The notes under the pieces were generated by a model. It was not told where the DNA came from. It did no database searches and saw only the letters and a list, made by a program, of their open reading frames with translations. Of a stretch of DNA of 64,000 nucleotides, positions 36,056-48,328 are shown in pieces. Made by a program: the position numbers and the translations under genes. The stretch is from Atherix ibis. Its lineage: Eukaryota; Arthropoda; Insecta; Diptera; Athericidae. Location: contig OY282608.1 in NCBI GenBank assembly GCA_958298945.1, positions 75,316,806 to 75,380,805 of the forward strand, read 5' to 3'. How positions within the stretch are numbered: position 1 is the stretch's first letter; each line of letters starts with the position of its first letter.

Positions 36056-36299
36056 GGTTACTTGGTTTGTTGGTTTGTTGGTTTGTTGGCTTGTTGGTTT
36101 ACTGGTTTGTTGGTTTGTTGGTTTGTTGCTTTGTTGGTTTGTTTGTTTGTTGGTTTGGTCGTTTGTTGGCTTGTTGGTTTATTGGCTTGTTGGTTTGATA
36201 GTTTGTTGGCTTGTTGGTTTGTTCGTTTGTTATTTTGTTGGTTTGTTGGTTTGTTGGTTTGTTGGTTTGTTCGTTTGTTGGTGTTGGTTACTTGATTTG
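36056..36299 (+). repeat. Module M1, copy 10
   Basis: This 244-bp copy has the same length and variant order as copy 9. The preceding 300 bases also match (GGTTTGTTGGGTTGTTGG near 32280 and 35770). It is followed by M3 at 36358, 78 bases after the ending starts, the shortest such spacing. Confidence 0.75.
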
Positions 36300-37995
36300 T
36301 TGGTTTGTTGGCTTGTTGGTTTGTTGGTTTGTTGGTTTGTAGGTTTGTTTGTTTGTTGGTTTGGTCTACTGTTAGCTTGTTGCTTTTTGGCTTGTTGGCT
36401 TGTTGGCTTGTTGGTTTGTTGGTATGTTTGTTTGATGGTTTGTTGGTTTGTTGGTTTGTTGGTTTGTTGGTTTGTTGGTTTTTTTGGTTTGTTGGTTTGT
36501 TGGCTTGTTGGCTTGTTGAATTGTTGGTTTGTTGGTTTGTTGGTTTGTTGGTTTGTTGGTTTGTTGGTTTGTTGGTTTGTTTGTTTGTTGGTTTGTGTGT
36601 TTGTTGGCTTGTTGGTTTGTTGGCTTATTGGCTTGTTGGTTAGTTGGTTTGTTGGTTTGTTGGTTTGTTGGTTTGTTGGTTTGTTGGTTTGTTGGTTTGT
36701 TGGTTTGTTGGTTTGTTGGTTTGCTGGTTTGTTGGTTTGTTGGTTTGTCGGTTTTTTGGTTTGTTGGTTTGTTGGTTTGTTGGTTTGTTGGTTTGTTGGC
36801 TTGTTGGTTTGTTGGTTTGTTGGTTTGTTGGTTTGTTGGTTTGTTGGTTTGTAGGTTTGTTGGCTTGTTGGCTTGTTGGTTTGTTGGTTTGTTGGTTTGT
36901 TGGTTTGTTAGTTTGTTGGTTTGTTGGCTTGTTGGCTTGTTGGTTAGTTGGTTTGTTGGTTTGGTTGCTTGTTTGTTTGTTGGTTTGTTAGTTTGTTGGT
37001 TTGTTGGTTTTTTGGTTTGTTGGCTTGTTGGTTCGTTGGTTTGTTGGTTTGTTGGTTTATTGGTTTGTTGGTTTGTTGGTTTGCTGGTTTGTTCGTTTGT
37101 TGGTTTTTTGGTTTGTTGGTTTGTTAGTTTGTTGGTTTGTTGGTTTATTTGTTTGTTTTTTTTTGGTTTGTTGGTTTGTTGGTTTGGTGGTTTGTTGGTT
37201 TGTTGGTTTGTTCGTTTGTTGGTTTTCTGGTTTGTTGGTTTGTTGGTTTGTTGGTTTGTTGGCTTGTTGGTTTGTTGGTTTCTCGGTTTGTTGGTTTGTT
37301 GGTTACTGGTTTGTTGGTTTGTTGGTTGGTTGGATTGTTGGTTTACTGGTTTGTTGGTTTGTTGGTTTGTTGCTTTGTTGGTTTATTGGCTTATTGGTTT
37401 GATAGTTTGTTGGCTTGTTGGTTTGTAGGTTTGTTGGTTTGTTGGTTTGTTGGTTTGTTAGTTTGTTGGTTTGTTCGTTTGTTGTTTTGTTAGTTTGTTG
37501 GTTTGTTCACTTGTGCGTTTGTTGGCTTGTTGGTTTGTTGGCTTGTTGGCTTGTTGGTTTGTTGGTTTGTTGGTTTGTTGGTTTGTTAGTTTGTTAGTTT
37601 GTTGGCTTGTTGGCTTGTTGGTTAGTTGGTTTGTTGGTTTGTTTGTTTGTTGGTTTGTTGGTTTGTTAGTTTGTTGGTTTGTTGGTTTTTTGGTTTGTTG
37701 GTTTGTTGGTTCGTTGGTTTGTTGGTTTGTTGGTTTATTGGTTTGTTGGTTTGTTGGTTTGCTGGTTTGTTCGTTTGTTGGTTTTTTGGTTTGTTGGTTT
37801 GTTGGTTTGTTGGTTTGTTGGTTTGTTGGTTTGTTGGTTTGTTTGTTTGTTTGTTTTTTGGTTTGTTGGTTTGTTGGTTTGTTGGTTTGTTGGTTTGTTG
37901 GTTTGTTCGTTTGTTGGTTTTCTGGTTTGTTGGTTTGTTGGCTTGTTGGTTTGTTGGCTTGTTGGTTTGTTGGTTTCTTGGTTTGTTGGTTTGTT

Positions 37996-38223
37996 GGTTA
38001 CTTGGTTTGTTGGTTTGTTGGCTTGTTGGTTTACTGGTTTGTTGGTTTGTTGGTTTGTTGCTTTGTTGGTTTGTTTGTTTGTTGGTTTGGTCGTTTGTTG
38101 GCTTGTTGGTTTATTGGCTTGTTGGTTTGATAGTTTGTTGGCTTGTTGGTTTGTTCGTTTGTTATTTTGTTGGTTTGTTGGTTTCTTGGTTTGTTCGTTT
38201 GTTGGTGTTGGTTACTTGATTTG
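37996..38223 (+). repeat. Module M1, copy 11
   Basis: At 228 bp this is the shortest full copy, one octamer less than the usual 236. GGTTTCTTGG replaces a canonical unit just before the ending. M4 follows at 38314, 110 bases after the ending starts, the longest such spacing, with GTGTGTACATTTG in place of GTGTGTACGTTTG. Confidence 0.75.
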
Positions 38224-41200
38224 TTGGTTTGTTGGCTTGTTGGTTTGTTGGCTTGTTGGTTTGTTGGTTTGTTGGTTTGTAGGTTTATTTGTTTGTTTGT
38301 TTGTTTGTTTGTTGGTGTGTACATTTGTTGGTTTGTTGGTTACTTGGTTTGTTGGTTTGTTCGTTTGTTCGTTTGTTGGTTTGTTGGTTTATTCATTTGT
38401 TGGTTTGTTGGTTTGTTGGTTTGTTGGTTTATTGATTTGTTAGTTTGTTGGTTTGTTGGTTTGTTGGTTTGTTGGTTTGTTGGTTTGTTGGTTTGTTGGT
38501 TTGTTGGTATGTTGGTTTGTTTGTTTGTTGGTTTGTTTGTTTGTTGGTTTGTTGGCTTGTTGGCTTGTTGGTTTGTTGGTTTGTTGGTTTGTTGGTTTGT
38601 TGGTTTGTTGGTTTGTTGGTTTGTTGGTTTGTTGGTTTGTTGGTTTGTTGGTTTTTTTGGTTTGTTGGTTTATTGGTTTGTTGGTTTGTTGGTTTGTTGG
38701 CTTGTTGGCTTCTTGGTTTGTTGGTTTGTTGGTTTGTTGGTTTGTTGGTTTGTTGGTTTGTTCGTTTGTTGGTTTGTTTGTTTGTTGGTTTGTTTGTTTG
38801 TTGGTTTGTTGGCTTGTTGGTTTGTTGGTTTGTTGGTTTGTTGGCTTGTTGGTTTGTTGGTTTGTTGGTTTGTTGGTTTTTTGGTTTGTTGGTTTGTTGG
38901 TTTGTTGGTTTGTTGGTTTGTTGGTTTGTTGGTTTGTTGGTCTGTTGGTTTGTTGGTTTGTTGGTTTGTTGGTTTGTTGGTTTGTTGGTTTGTTGGTTTG
39001 TTGGTTTGTTGGTTTTTTGGTTTGTTGGTTTGTTGGTTTGTTGGTTTGTTGGTTTGTTGGCTTGTTGGATTCTTGGTTTGTTGGTTTGTTGGTTTGTTGG
39101 TTTGTGGGTTTGTTGGTTTGTTGGTTTGTTCGTTTGTTGTTTTGTTGGTTTGTTGGTTTGTTGGTTTGTTGGTTTGTTGGTTTGTTGGTTTGTTGGTTTG
39201 TTGGTTTGTTGGTTTGTTGGTTTGTTGGTTTGTTGGTTTGTTGGTTTGTTGGTTTGTTGGTTTGTTGGTTTGTTCGTTTGTTGGTTTTTTGGTTTGTTGG
39301 TTTGTTGGTTTGTTGGTTTGTTCGTTTGTGCGTTTGTTTGCTTGTTGGTTTGTTGGCTTGTTGGCTTGTTGGTTTGTTGGTTTGTTGGTTTGTTGGTTTG
39401 TTGGTTTGTTGGTTGGTTGGTTTGTTGGTTTGTTGGTTTGTTGGTTTGTTGGTTTGTTGGTTTGTTGGTTTGTTCGTTCGTTGGTTTTTTGGTTTGTTGG
39501 TTTGTTGGTTTGTTGGTTTGTTGGTTTGTTGGCTTGTTGGTTTGTTGGCTTGTTGGCTTGTTGGTTTGTTGGTTTGTTGGTTTGTTGGTTTGTTGGTTTG
39601 TTGGCTTGTCGGCTTGATGGTTTGTTGGTTTGTTGGTTTGTTGGTTTGTTCGTTTGTTTGTTTTTGGTTTGTTGGTTTGTTGGTTTGTTGGTTTGTTGGT
39701 TTGTTGGTTTGTTCGTTTGTTGGTTTTTTGCTTTGTTGGTTTGTTGGCTTATTGGTTTGTTGGTTTGTTGGTTTGTTGGTTTGTAGGTTTCTTGGTTTGT
39801 TGGTTTGTTGGCTTGTTGGATTGTTGGTTTGTTGGTTTGTTGGTTTGTTCGTTTGTTGGTTTGTTGGTTTGTTCGTTTGTTAGTTTGTTGATTTGTTGGT
39901 TTTTTGTTTGTTGGTTTGTTGGCTTGTTGGTTTGTTGGTTTGTTGGTTTGTTGGTTTGATGGTTTGTTGGTTTGTTGGTTTGTTCGTTTGTTGGTTTTTT
40001 GGTTTTTTGGTTTGTTGGTTTGTTGGTTTGTTGGCTTGTTGGCTTGTTGGCTTGTTGGTTTGTTGATTTGTTGGTTTGTTGGTTTGTTGGATTCTTGGCT
40101 TGTTGGCTTGTTGGCTTGATGGTTTGTTGGTTTGTTGGTTTGTTGGTTTGTTGGTTTGTTCGTTTGTTTGTTTTTTGGTTTGTTGGTTTGTTGGTTTGTT
40201 GGTTTGTTGGTTTGTTCGTTTGTTGGTTTTTTGCTTTGTTGGTTTGTTGGTTTGTTGGCTTGTAGGTTTGTTGGCTTGTTGGTTTGTTGGCTTGTTAGTT
40301 TGTTGGTTTGTTGGTTTTTTGGTTTGTTGGTTTGTTGGTTTGATGGTTTGTTGGTTTGTAGGTTTCTTGGTTTCTGGGTTTGTTGGTTTGTTGGCTTGTT
40401 GGATTGTTGGTTTGTTGGTTTCTTGGTTTGTTCGTTTGTTGGTTTGTTGGTTTGTTCGTTTGTTGGTTTGTTGGTTTGTTGGTTTTTTGGTTTGTTGGTT
40501 TGTTGGCTTGTTGGTTTGTTGGTTTGTTGGTTTGTTGGTTTGATGGTTTGTTGGTTTGTTGGTTTGTTGGGTTATTGGCTTGTTGGTTTGTTGGTTTGTT
40601 GGGTTGTTGGTTTGTTGGTTTGTTAGTTTGTTGGTTTGTTCGTTTGTTGTTTTGTTAGTTTGTTGGTTTGTTCATTTGTGCGTTTGTTGGCTTGTTGGTT
40701 TGTTGGCTTGTTGGTTTGTTGGTTTGTTGGTTTGTTGGTTTGTAGGTTTCTTGGTTTGTTGGTTTGTTGGTTTGTTGGCTTGTTGGATTGTTGGTTTGTT
40801 GGTTTGTTGGTTTGTTCGTTTGTTGGTTTGTTCGTTTGTTCGTTTATTGGTTTGTTGGTTTGTTGGTTTGTTGGTTTGTTGGTTTGATGGTTTGTTGGTT
40901 TGTTGGTTTGTTCGTTTGTTGGTTTTTTGGTTTGTTGGTTTGTTGGTTTGTTGGCTTGTAGGTTTGTTGGCTTGTTGGTTTGTTGGCTTGTTGGTTTGTT
41001 GGTTTGTTGGTTTTTTGGTTTGTTGGTTTGTTGGTTTGTTGGTTTGTTGGTTTGTTGGTTTGTTGGCTTGTTGGCTTGTTGGTTTGTTAGTTTGTTGGTT
41101 TGTTGGTTTGTTAGTTTGTTGGCTTGTTGGCTTGTTGGTTTGTTGGCTTGTTGGTTTGTTGGTTTGTTGGTTTGTTGGTTTGTAGGTTTCTTGGTTTGTT

Positions 41201-41949
41201 GGTTTGTTGGTTTGTTGGCTTGTTGGATTGTTGGTTTGTTGGTTTGTTCGTTTGTTGGTTTGTTTGTTTGTTGGTTTTTTGGTTTGTTGGTTTGTTGGCT
41301 TGTTGGTTTGTTGGTTTGTTGGTTTGTTGGTTTGATGGTTTGTTGGTTTGTTGCTTTGTTGGCTTGTTGGCTTGTTGGTTTGTTGGTTTGTTGGTTTGTT
41401 GGTTTGTTGGTTTGTTAGTTTGTTGGTTTGTTCGTTTGTTGTTTTGTTAGTTTGTTGGTTTGTTCACTTGTGCGTTTGTTGGCTTGTTGGTGTGTTGGCT
41501 TGTTGGTTTGTTGGTTTGTTGGTTTGTTGGTTTGATAGTTTGTTGGTTTGTTGGCTTGTTGGTTTGTTGGTTAGTTGGTTTGTTGGTTTGTTGGTTTGTT
41601 CGTTTGTTGGTTTGTTAGTTTGTTGGTTTGTTGGTTTTTTGGTTTGTTGGCTTGTTGGTTTGTTGGTTTGTTGGTTTGTTGGTTTATTGGTTTGTTGGTT
41701 TGTTGGTTTGCTGGTTTGTTCGTTTGTTGGTTTTTTGGTTTGTTGGTTTGTTGGTTTGTTGGTTTGTTGGTTTGTTGGTTTGTTTGTTTAATTGTTTGTT
41801 TTTTTGGTTTGTTGGTTTGTTTGTTTGTTGGTTTGTTAGTTTGTTGGTTTGTTGGTTTGTTCGTTTGTTGGTTTTTTGGTTTGTTGGTTTGTTGGTTTGT
41901 TGGTTTGTTGGCTTGTTGGTTTGTTGGTTTGTTGGTTTCTTGGTTTGTT

Positions 41950-42185
41950 GGTTACTTGGTTTGTTGGTTTGTTGGTTTGTTGGCTTGTTGGTTTACTGGT
42001 TTGTTGGTTTGTTGGTTTGTTGCTTTGTTGGTTTGTTTGTTTGTTGGTTTGGTCGTTTGTTGCCTTGTTGGTTTATTGGCTTGTTGGTTTGATAGTTTAT
42101 TGGCTTGTTGGTTTGTTCGTTTGTTATTTTGTGGGTTTGTTGGTTTGTTGGTTTGTTCGTTTGTTGGTGTTGGTTACTTGATTTG
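41950..42185 (+). repeat. Module M1, copy 12
   Basis: This 236-bp copy has private variants TTGCCTTG near 42061, GATAGTTTATTGG near 42092 and GTGGGTTTG near 42131. M3 follows at 42252, at the standard 86-base spacing. Confidence 0.75.
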
Positions 42186-42441
42186 TTGGTTTGTTGGTTT
42201 GTTGGCTTGTTGGCTTGTTGGTTTGTTGGTTTGTTGGTTTGTTTGTTTGTTGGTTTGGTCGGTTGTTAGCTTGTTGGTTTTTTGGCTTGTTGGCTTGTTG
42301 GCTTGTTGGTTTGTTGGTATGTTTGTTTGTTTATTTGTTGGTTTGTGTGTTTGTTGGCTTGTTGGTTTTTTGGCTTGTTGGCTTGTTGGTTTGTTGGTTT
42401 ATTGGTTTGTTGGTTTGTTGGTTTGTTGGTTTGTTGGTTTG

Positions 42442-43315
42442 TTGGTTTGTTGGTTTGTTGGTTTGTTGGTTTGTTGGTTTGTTGGTTTGTTGGTTTGTTG
42501 GTTTGTTAGTTTGTTGGTTTGTTGGTTTTTTGGTGTGTTGGTTTGTTGGTTTGTTGGTTTGTTGGTTTGTTGGCTTGTTGGCTTGTTGGTTTGTTGGTTT
42601 GTTGGTTTGTTGGTTTGTTGGTTTGTTAGTTCGTTGGTTTGTTCGTTTGTTGTTTTGTTAGTTTGTTGGTTTGTTCACTTGTGCGTTTGTTGGCTTGTTG
42701 GTTTGTTGGCTTGTTGGCTTGTTGGTCTGTTGGTTTGTTGGTTTGTTGGTTTGTTGGTTTGTTAGTTTGTTGGTATGTTGGCTTGTTGGCTTGTTGGTTA
42801 TTTGGTTTGTTGGTTTGTTGGTTTGTTGGTTTGTTCGTTTGTTGGTTTGTTAGTTTGTTGGTTTATTGGTTTGTTGGTTTGTTGGTTTGTTGGTTTGTTG
42901 GTTTGTTGGTTTGTTGGTTTGTTGGTTTGTTGGTTTGTTGGCTTGTTGGTTTGTTGGTTTGTGTGTTTGTTGGTTTGTTGGTTTGTTGGTTTGTTTGTTT
43001 GTTTGATTTTTGGTTTGTTGGTTTGTTGGTTTGTTGGTTTATTGGTTTGTTCGTTTGTTGGTTTTTTGGTTTGTTGGTTTGTTGGTTTGTTGGTTTGTTG
43101 GTTTGTTTGTTTGTTGGTTTGTTGGTTTGGTCGTTTGTTGGCTTGTTGTTTTACTGGTTTGTTGGTTTGTTGGTTTGTTGCTTTGTTGGTTTGTTTGTTT
43201 GTTGGTTTGGTCTTTTATTGGCTTGTTGGTTTATTGTTTTGTTGGTTTGATAGTTTGTTGGCTTGTTGGTTTGTTCGTTTGTTATTTTGTTGGTTTGTTG
43301 GTTTGTTGGTTTGTT
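42442..43315 (+). repeat. 1344-base-spaced duplication, copy 1
   Basis: The segment matches 43,786-44,659 at exactly 1344 bases (168 octamer lengths). It includes GGTTTTTTGGTGTGTTGG near 42526, M2 near 42675, GGTTATTTGG near 42796 and TGATTTTTGG near 43004. I saw no internal offset change. Confidence 0.85.
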
Positions 43316-43331
43316 GGTTTGTTGGTTTGTT
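42836..43331 (+). repeat. 496-base tandem duplication, unit 1
   Basis: Unit 1 begins at CGTTTGTTGGTTTGTTAG and includes GTGTGTTTG, TGATTTTTGG, TTTTACTGG, GGTCTTTTATTGG and GTTATTTTG. It is repeated head to tail at offset 496, which is 62 octamer lengths. This 496-base step lies inside the 1344-base duplication and explains the interval between its two copies. Confidence 0.85.
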
Positions 43332-43827
43332 CGTTTGTTGGTTTGTTAGTTTGTTGGTTTATTGGTTTGTTGGTTTGTTGGTTTGTTGGTTTGTTGGTTT
43401 GTTGGTTTGTTGGTTTGTTGGTTTGTTGGTTTGTTGGCTTGTTGGTTTGTTGGTTTGTGTGTTTGTTGGTTTGTTGGTTTGTTGGTTTGTTTGTTTGTTT
43501 GATTTTTGGTTTGTTGGTTTGTTGGTTTGTTGGTTTATTGGTTTGTTCGTTTGTTGGTTTTTTGGTTTGTTGGTTTGTTGGTTTGTTGGTTTGTTGGTTT
43601 GTTTGTTTGTTGGTTTGTTGGTTTGGTCGTTTGTTGGCTTGTTGTTTTACTGGTTTGTTGGTTTGTTGGTTTGTTGCTTTGTTGGTTTGTTTGTTTGTTG
43701 GTTTGGTCTTTTATTGGCTTGTTGGTTTATTGTTTTGTTGGTTTGATAGTTTGTTGGCTTGTTGGTTTGTTCGTTTGTTATTTTGTTGGTTTGTTGGTTT
43801 GTTGGTTTGTTGGTTTGTTGGTTTGTT
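43332..43827 (+). repeat. 496-base tandem duplication, unit 2
   Basis: This is the second unit, directly abutting the first. It ends where the GTTATTTTG region runs into canonical octamers and then the GGTGTGTTGG of the next 1344-base copy. Confidence 0.85.
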
Positions 43828-44659
43828 GGTTTGTTGGTTTGTTGGTTTGTTAGTTTGTTGGTTTGTTGGTTTTTTGGTGTGTTGGTTTGTTGGTTTGTTG
43901 GTTTGTTGGTTTGTTGGCTTGTTGGCTTGTTGGTTTGTTGGTTTGTTGGTTTGTTGGTTTGTTGGTTTGTTAGTTCGTTGGTTTGTTCGTTTGTTGTTTT
44001 GTTAGTTTGTTGGTTTGTTCACTTGTGCGTTTGTTGGCTTGTTGGTTTGTTGGCTTGTTGGCTTGTTGGTCTGTTGGTTTGTTGGTTTGTTGGTTTGTTG
44101 GTTTGTTAGTTTGTTGGTATGTTGGCTTGTTGGCTTGTTGGTTATTTGGTTTGTTGGTTTGTTGGTTTGTTGGTTTGTTCGTTTGTTGGTTTGTTAGTTT
44201 GTTGGTTTATTGGTTTGTTGGTTTGTTGGTTTGTTGGTTTGTTGGTTTGTTGGTTTGTTGGTTTGTTGGTTTGTTGGTTTGTTGGCTTGTTGGTTTGTTG
44301 GTTTGTGTGTTTGTTGGTTTGTTGGTTTGTTGGTTTGTTTGTTTGTTTGATTTTTGGTTTGTTGGTTTGTTGGTTTGTTGGTTTATTGGTTTGTTCGTTT
44401 GTTGGTTTTTTGGTTTGTTGGTTTGTTGGTTTGTTGGTTTGTTGGTTTGTTTGTTTGTTGGTTTGTTGGTTTGGTCGTTTGTTGGCTTGTTGTTTTACTG
44501 GTTTGTTGGTTTGTTGGTTTGTTGCTTTGTTGGTTTGTTTGTTTGTTGGTTTGGTCTTTTATTGGCTTGTTGGTTTATTGTTTTGTTGGTTTGATAGTTT
44601 GTTGGCTTGTTGGTTTGTTCGTTTGTTATTTTGTTGGTTTGTTGGTTTGTTGGTTTGTT
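43786..44659 (+). repeat. 1344-base-spaced duplication, copy 2
   Basis: This is the partner of 42,442-43,315. Matching ends at 44659, where this copy reads TTTGTTTGTTGGTG into a GGTGTT ending (44668). A more diverged third copy of the M2-containing part follows near 45,190-46,080 and contains a shortened unit (GGTTTGTAGTTTG) near 45485. Confidence 0.85.
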
Positions 44660-46120
44660 TGTTTGTTGGTGTTGGTTACTTGATTTGTTGGTTTGTTGGT
44701 TTGTTGAATTGTTGGTTTGTTGGTTTGTTGGTTTGTAGGTTTATTTGTTTGTTTGTTTGTTGGTGTGTACGTTTGTTGGTTTGTTGGTTACTTGGTTTGT
44801 TGGTTTGTTCGTTTGTTCGTTTGTTGGTTTGTTGGTTTATTGGTTTGTTCGTTTGTTGGGTTGTTGGTTTGTTAGTTTGTTGGTTTGTTGGTTTGTTGGT
44901 TTGTTGGTTTGTTGGTTTGTTGGTTTGTTGGTTTGTTGGTTTGTTGGTTTGTTGGTTTTTTGGTTTGTTGGCTCGTTGGTTTGTTGGCTTGTTGGCTTGT
45001 TGAATTGTTGGTTTGTTGGTTTGTTGGTTTGTTGGTTTGTTGGTTTGTTGGTTTGTTGGTTTGTTGGTTTGTTGGTTTGTTTATTTGTTGGTTTGTGTGT
45101 TTGTTGGCTTGTTGGTTTTTTGGCTTGTTGGCTTGTTGGTTTGTTGGTTTATTGGTTTGTTGGTTTGTTGGTTTGTTGGTTTGTTGGTTTGTTGGTTTGT
45201 TGGTTTGTTGGTTTGTTGGTTTGTTGGTTTGTTGGTTTGTTAGTTTGTTGGTTTGTTGGTTTTTTGGTTTGTTGGTTTGTTGGTTTGTTGGTTTGTTGGT
45301 TTGTTGGCTTCTTGGCTTGTTGGTTTGTTGGTTTGTTGGTTTGTTGGTTTGTTGGTTTGTTAGTTCGTTGGTTTGTTCGTTTGTTGTTTTGTTAGTTTGT
45401 TGGTTTGTTCACTTGTGCGTTTGTTGGCTTGTTGGTTTGTTGGCTTGTTGGCTTATTGGTCTGTTGGTTTGTTGGTTTGTTGGTTTGTAGTTTGTTGGTA
45501 TGTTGGCTTGTTGGCTTGTTGGTTAGTTGGTTTGTTGGTTTGTTGGTTTGTTGGTTTGTTCGTTTGTTGGTTTGTTAGTTTGTTGGTTTATTGGTTTGTT
45601 GGTTTGTTGGTTTGTTGGTTTGTTGGTTTGTTGGTTTGTTGGTGTGTTGGTTTGTTGGTTTGTTGGTTTGTTGGTTTGTTGGTTTGTTGGTTTTTTGGTT
45701 TGTTGGTTTGTTGGTTTGTTGGTTTGTTGGTTTGTTGGCTTGTTGGTTTGTTGGTTTGTGTGTTTGTTGGTTTGTTGGTTTGTTGGTTTGTTTGTTTGTT
45801 TGATTTTTGGTTTGTTGGTTTGTTGGTTTGTTGGTTTATTGGTTTGTTCGTTTGTTGGTTTTTTGGTTTGTTGGTTTGTTGGTTTGTTGGTTTGTTGGTT
45901 TGTTTGTTTGTTGGTTTGTTGGTTTGGTCGTTTGTTGGCTTGTTGGTTTACTGGTTTGTTGGTTTGTTGGTTTGTTGCTTTGTTGGTTTGTTTGTTTGTT
46001 GGTTTGGTCGTTTGTTGGCTTGTTGGTTTATTGTTTTGTTGGTTTGATAGTTTGTTGGCTTGTTGGTTTGTTCGTTTGTTATTTTGTTGGTTTGTTGGTT
46101 TGTTGGTTTGTTCGTTTGTT

Positions 46121-46265
46121 GGTGTTGGTTACTTGATTTGTTGGTTTGTTGGTTTGTTGAATTGTTGGTTTGTTGGTTTGTTGGTTTGTAGGTTTATTTG
46201 TTTGTTTGTTTGTTGGTGTGTACGTTTGTTGGTTTGTTGGTTACTTGGTTTGTTGGTTTGTTCGT
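46121..46265 (+). repeat. M1 ending followed by M4, example copy
   Basis: The ending at 46121 is followed by GTAGGTTTATTTG, TGTTTGTT units and GGTGTGTACG at 46215, which defines M4. M4 follows 16 of the 27 endings. The spacing is 94 bases at 44668, 46121, 47976, 50686, 58255, 61083 and 62834. It is 102 at 6798, 7036, 8514, 9592, 11628, 13610 and 17015. It is 110 at 38204 and 98 at 5356. At 6900 the element reads GGTGGGTACG. The next unit is usually GGTTACTTGG. Confidence 0.8.
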
Positions 46266-47759
46266 TTGTTCATTTGTTGGTTTGTTGGTTTATTGGTTTG
46301 TTCGTTTGTTGGGTTGTTGGTTTGTTGGTTTGTTGCTTTGTTGGTTTGTTGGTTTGTTGGTTTGTTGGTTTGTTGGTTTGTTGGTTTGTTGGTTTGTTGG
46401 TTTGTTGGTTTGTTGGTTTGTTGGTTTGTTGGTTTGTTGGTTCGTTGGTTTTTTGGTTTGTTGGTTTGTTGGTTTGTTGGTTTGTTGGCTTGTTCATTTG
46501 TTGGTTTGTTGGTTTGTAGGTTTGTTGGTTTATTGGTTTGTTGGTTTGTTGGTTTGTTGGTTTGTTGGTTTGTTGGTTTGTTGGTTTGTTGGTTTGTTGG
46601 TTTGTTGGTATGTTGGTTTGTTTGTTTGTTGGTTTGTTGGCTTGTTGGCTTGTTGGTTTGTTGGTTTGTTGGTTTGTTGGTTTGTTGGTTTGTTGGTTTG
46701 TTGGTTTGTTGGTTTGTTGGTTTGTTGGTTTGTTGGTTTTTTGGTTTGTTGGTTTATTGGTTTGTTGGTTTGTTGGTTTGTTGGCTTGTTGGCTTCTTGG
46801 TTTGTTGGTTTGTTGGTTTGTTGGTTTGTTGGTTTGTTGGTTTGTTGGTTTGTTGGTTTGTTTGTTTGTTGGTTTGTTTGTTTGTTGGGTTGTTGGCTTG
46901 TTGGCTTGTTGGTTTGTTGGTTTGTTGGTTTGTTGGTTTGTTGGTTTGTTGGTTTGTTGGTTTGTTGGTATGTTGGTTTGTTGGTTTATTTGGTTTTTTG
47001 GTTTGTTGGTTTGTTGGTTTGTTGTTTTGTTGGTTTATTGGCTTGTTGGCTTGTTGGCTTGTTGGTTTGTTGGTTTGTTGGTTTGTTGGTTTGTTTGTTT
47101 GTTAGTTTGTTGGTTTGTTCGTTTGTTGCTTTGTTAGTTTGTTGGTTTGTTCACTTGTGCGTTTGTTGGCTTGTTGGTTTGTTGGCTTGTTGGCTTGTTG
47201 GTTTGTTGGTTTGTTGGTTTGTTGGTTTGTTAGTTTGTTGGTATGTTGGCTTGTTGGCTTGTTGGTTAGTTGGTTTGTTGGTTTGTTGGTTTGTTGGTTT
47301 GTTCGTTTGTTGGTTTGTTAGTTTGTTGGTTTATTGGTTTGTTGGTTTGTTGGTTTGTTGGTTTGTTGGTTTGTTGGTTTGTTGGTTTGTTGGTTTGTTG
47401 GTTTGTTGGTTTGTTGGTTTGTTGGTTTGTTGGTTTGTTGGTTTGTTGGTTTGTTGGTTTGTTGGTTTGTTGGTTTGTTGGTTTGTTGGTTTGTCGGTTT
47501 TTTGGTTTGTTGGTTTGTTGGTTTGTTGGTTTGTTGGTTTGTTGGTTTGTTGGTTTGTTGGCTTGTTGGTTTGTTGGTTTGTTGGTTTGTTGGTTTGTTG
47601 GTTTGTTGGTTTGTTGGTTTGTTTGTTTTTTGGTTTGTTGGTTTGTTGGTTTGTTTGTTTGTTGGTTTGTTCGTTTGTTGGTTTTTTGGTTTGTTGGTTT
47701 GTTGGTTTGTTGGTTTGTTGGCTTGTTGGTTTGTTGGTTTCTTGGTTTCTTGGTTTGTT

Positions 47760-47995
47760 GGTTACTTGGTTTGTTGGTTTGTAGGTTTGTTGGCTTGTTG
47801 GTTTACTGGTTTGTTGGTTTGTTGGTTTGTTGCTTTGTTGGTTTGTTTGTTTGTTAGTTTGGTCGTTTGTTGGCTTGTTGGTTTATTGGCTTGTTGGTTT
47901 GATAGTTTTTTGGCTTGTTGGTTTGTTTGTTTGTTATTTTGTTGGTTTGTTGGTTTGTTGGTTTGTTCGTTTGTTGGTGTTGGTTACTTGATTTG
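47760..47995 (+). repeat. Module M1, copy 13
   Basis: This 236-bp copy sits at the extreme left of the 2.7-kb unit. GTAGGTTTG replaces GTTGGTTTG near 47780. TTAGTTTGGTCG near 47855 and TGTTTGTTATTTTG near 47927 are shared with the duplicate. GATAGTTTTTTGG near 47900 is private. Confidence 0.8.
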
Positions 47996-48328
47996 TTGGT
48001 TTGTTGGTTTGTTGGCTTGTTGGTTTGTTGGTTTGTTGGTTTGTAGGTTTATTTGTTTGTTTGTTTGTTGGTGTGTACGTTTGTAGGTTTGTTGGTTACT
48101 TTGTTTGTTGGTTTGTTCGTTTGTTCGTTTGTTGGTTTGTTGGTTTATTGGTTTGTTCGTTTGTTGGGTTGTTGGTTTGTTGGTTTGTTGGTTTGTTGGT
48201 TTGTTGGTTTGTTGGTTTGTTGGTTTGTTGGTTTGTTAGTTTGTTGGTTTGTTGGTTTGTTGGTTTGTTGGTTTGTTGGTTTGTTGGTTTTTTGGTTTGT
48301 TGGTTTGTTGGTTTGTTGGTTTGTTGGC

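Noticed and set aside
34626..36854. Open frame of 742 codons on the plus strand, a hydrophobic GLLVCWFV repeat
   Set aside because: It starts at TTG, overlaps open frames in the other two plus frames over the same DNA, and is explained by the octamer. There is no domain, signal or codon pattern beyond the repeat.
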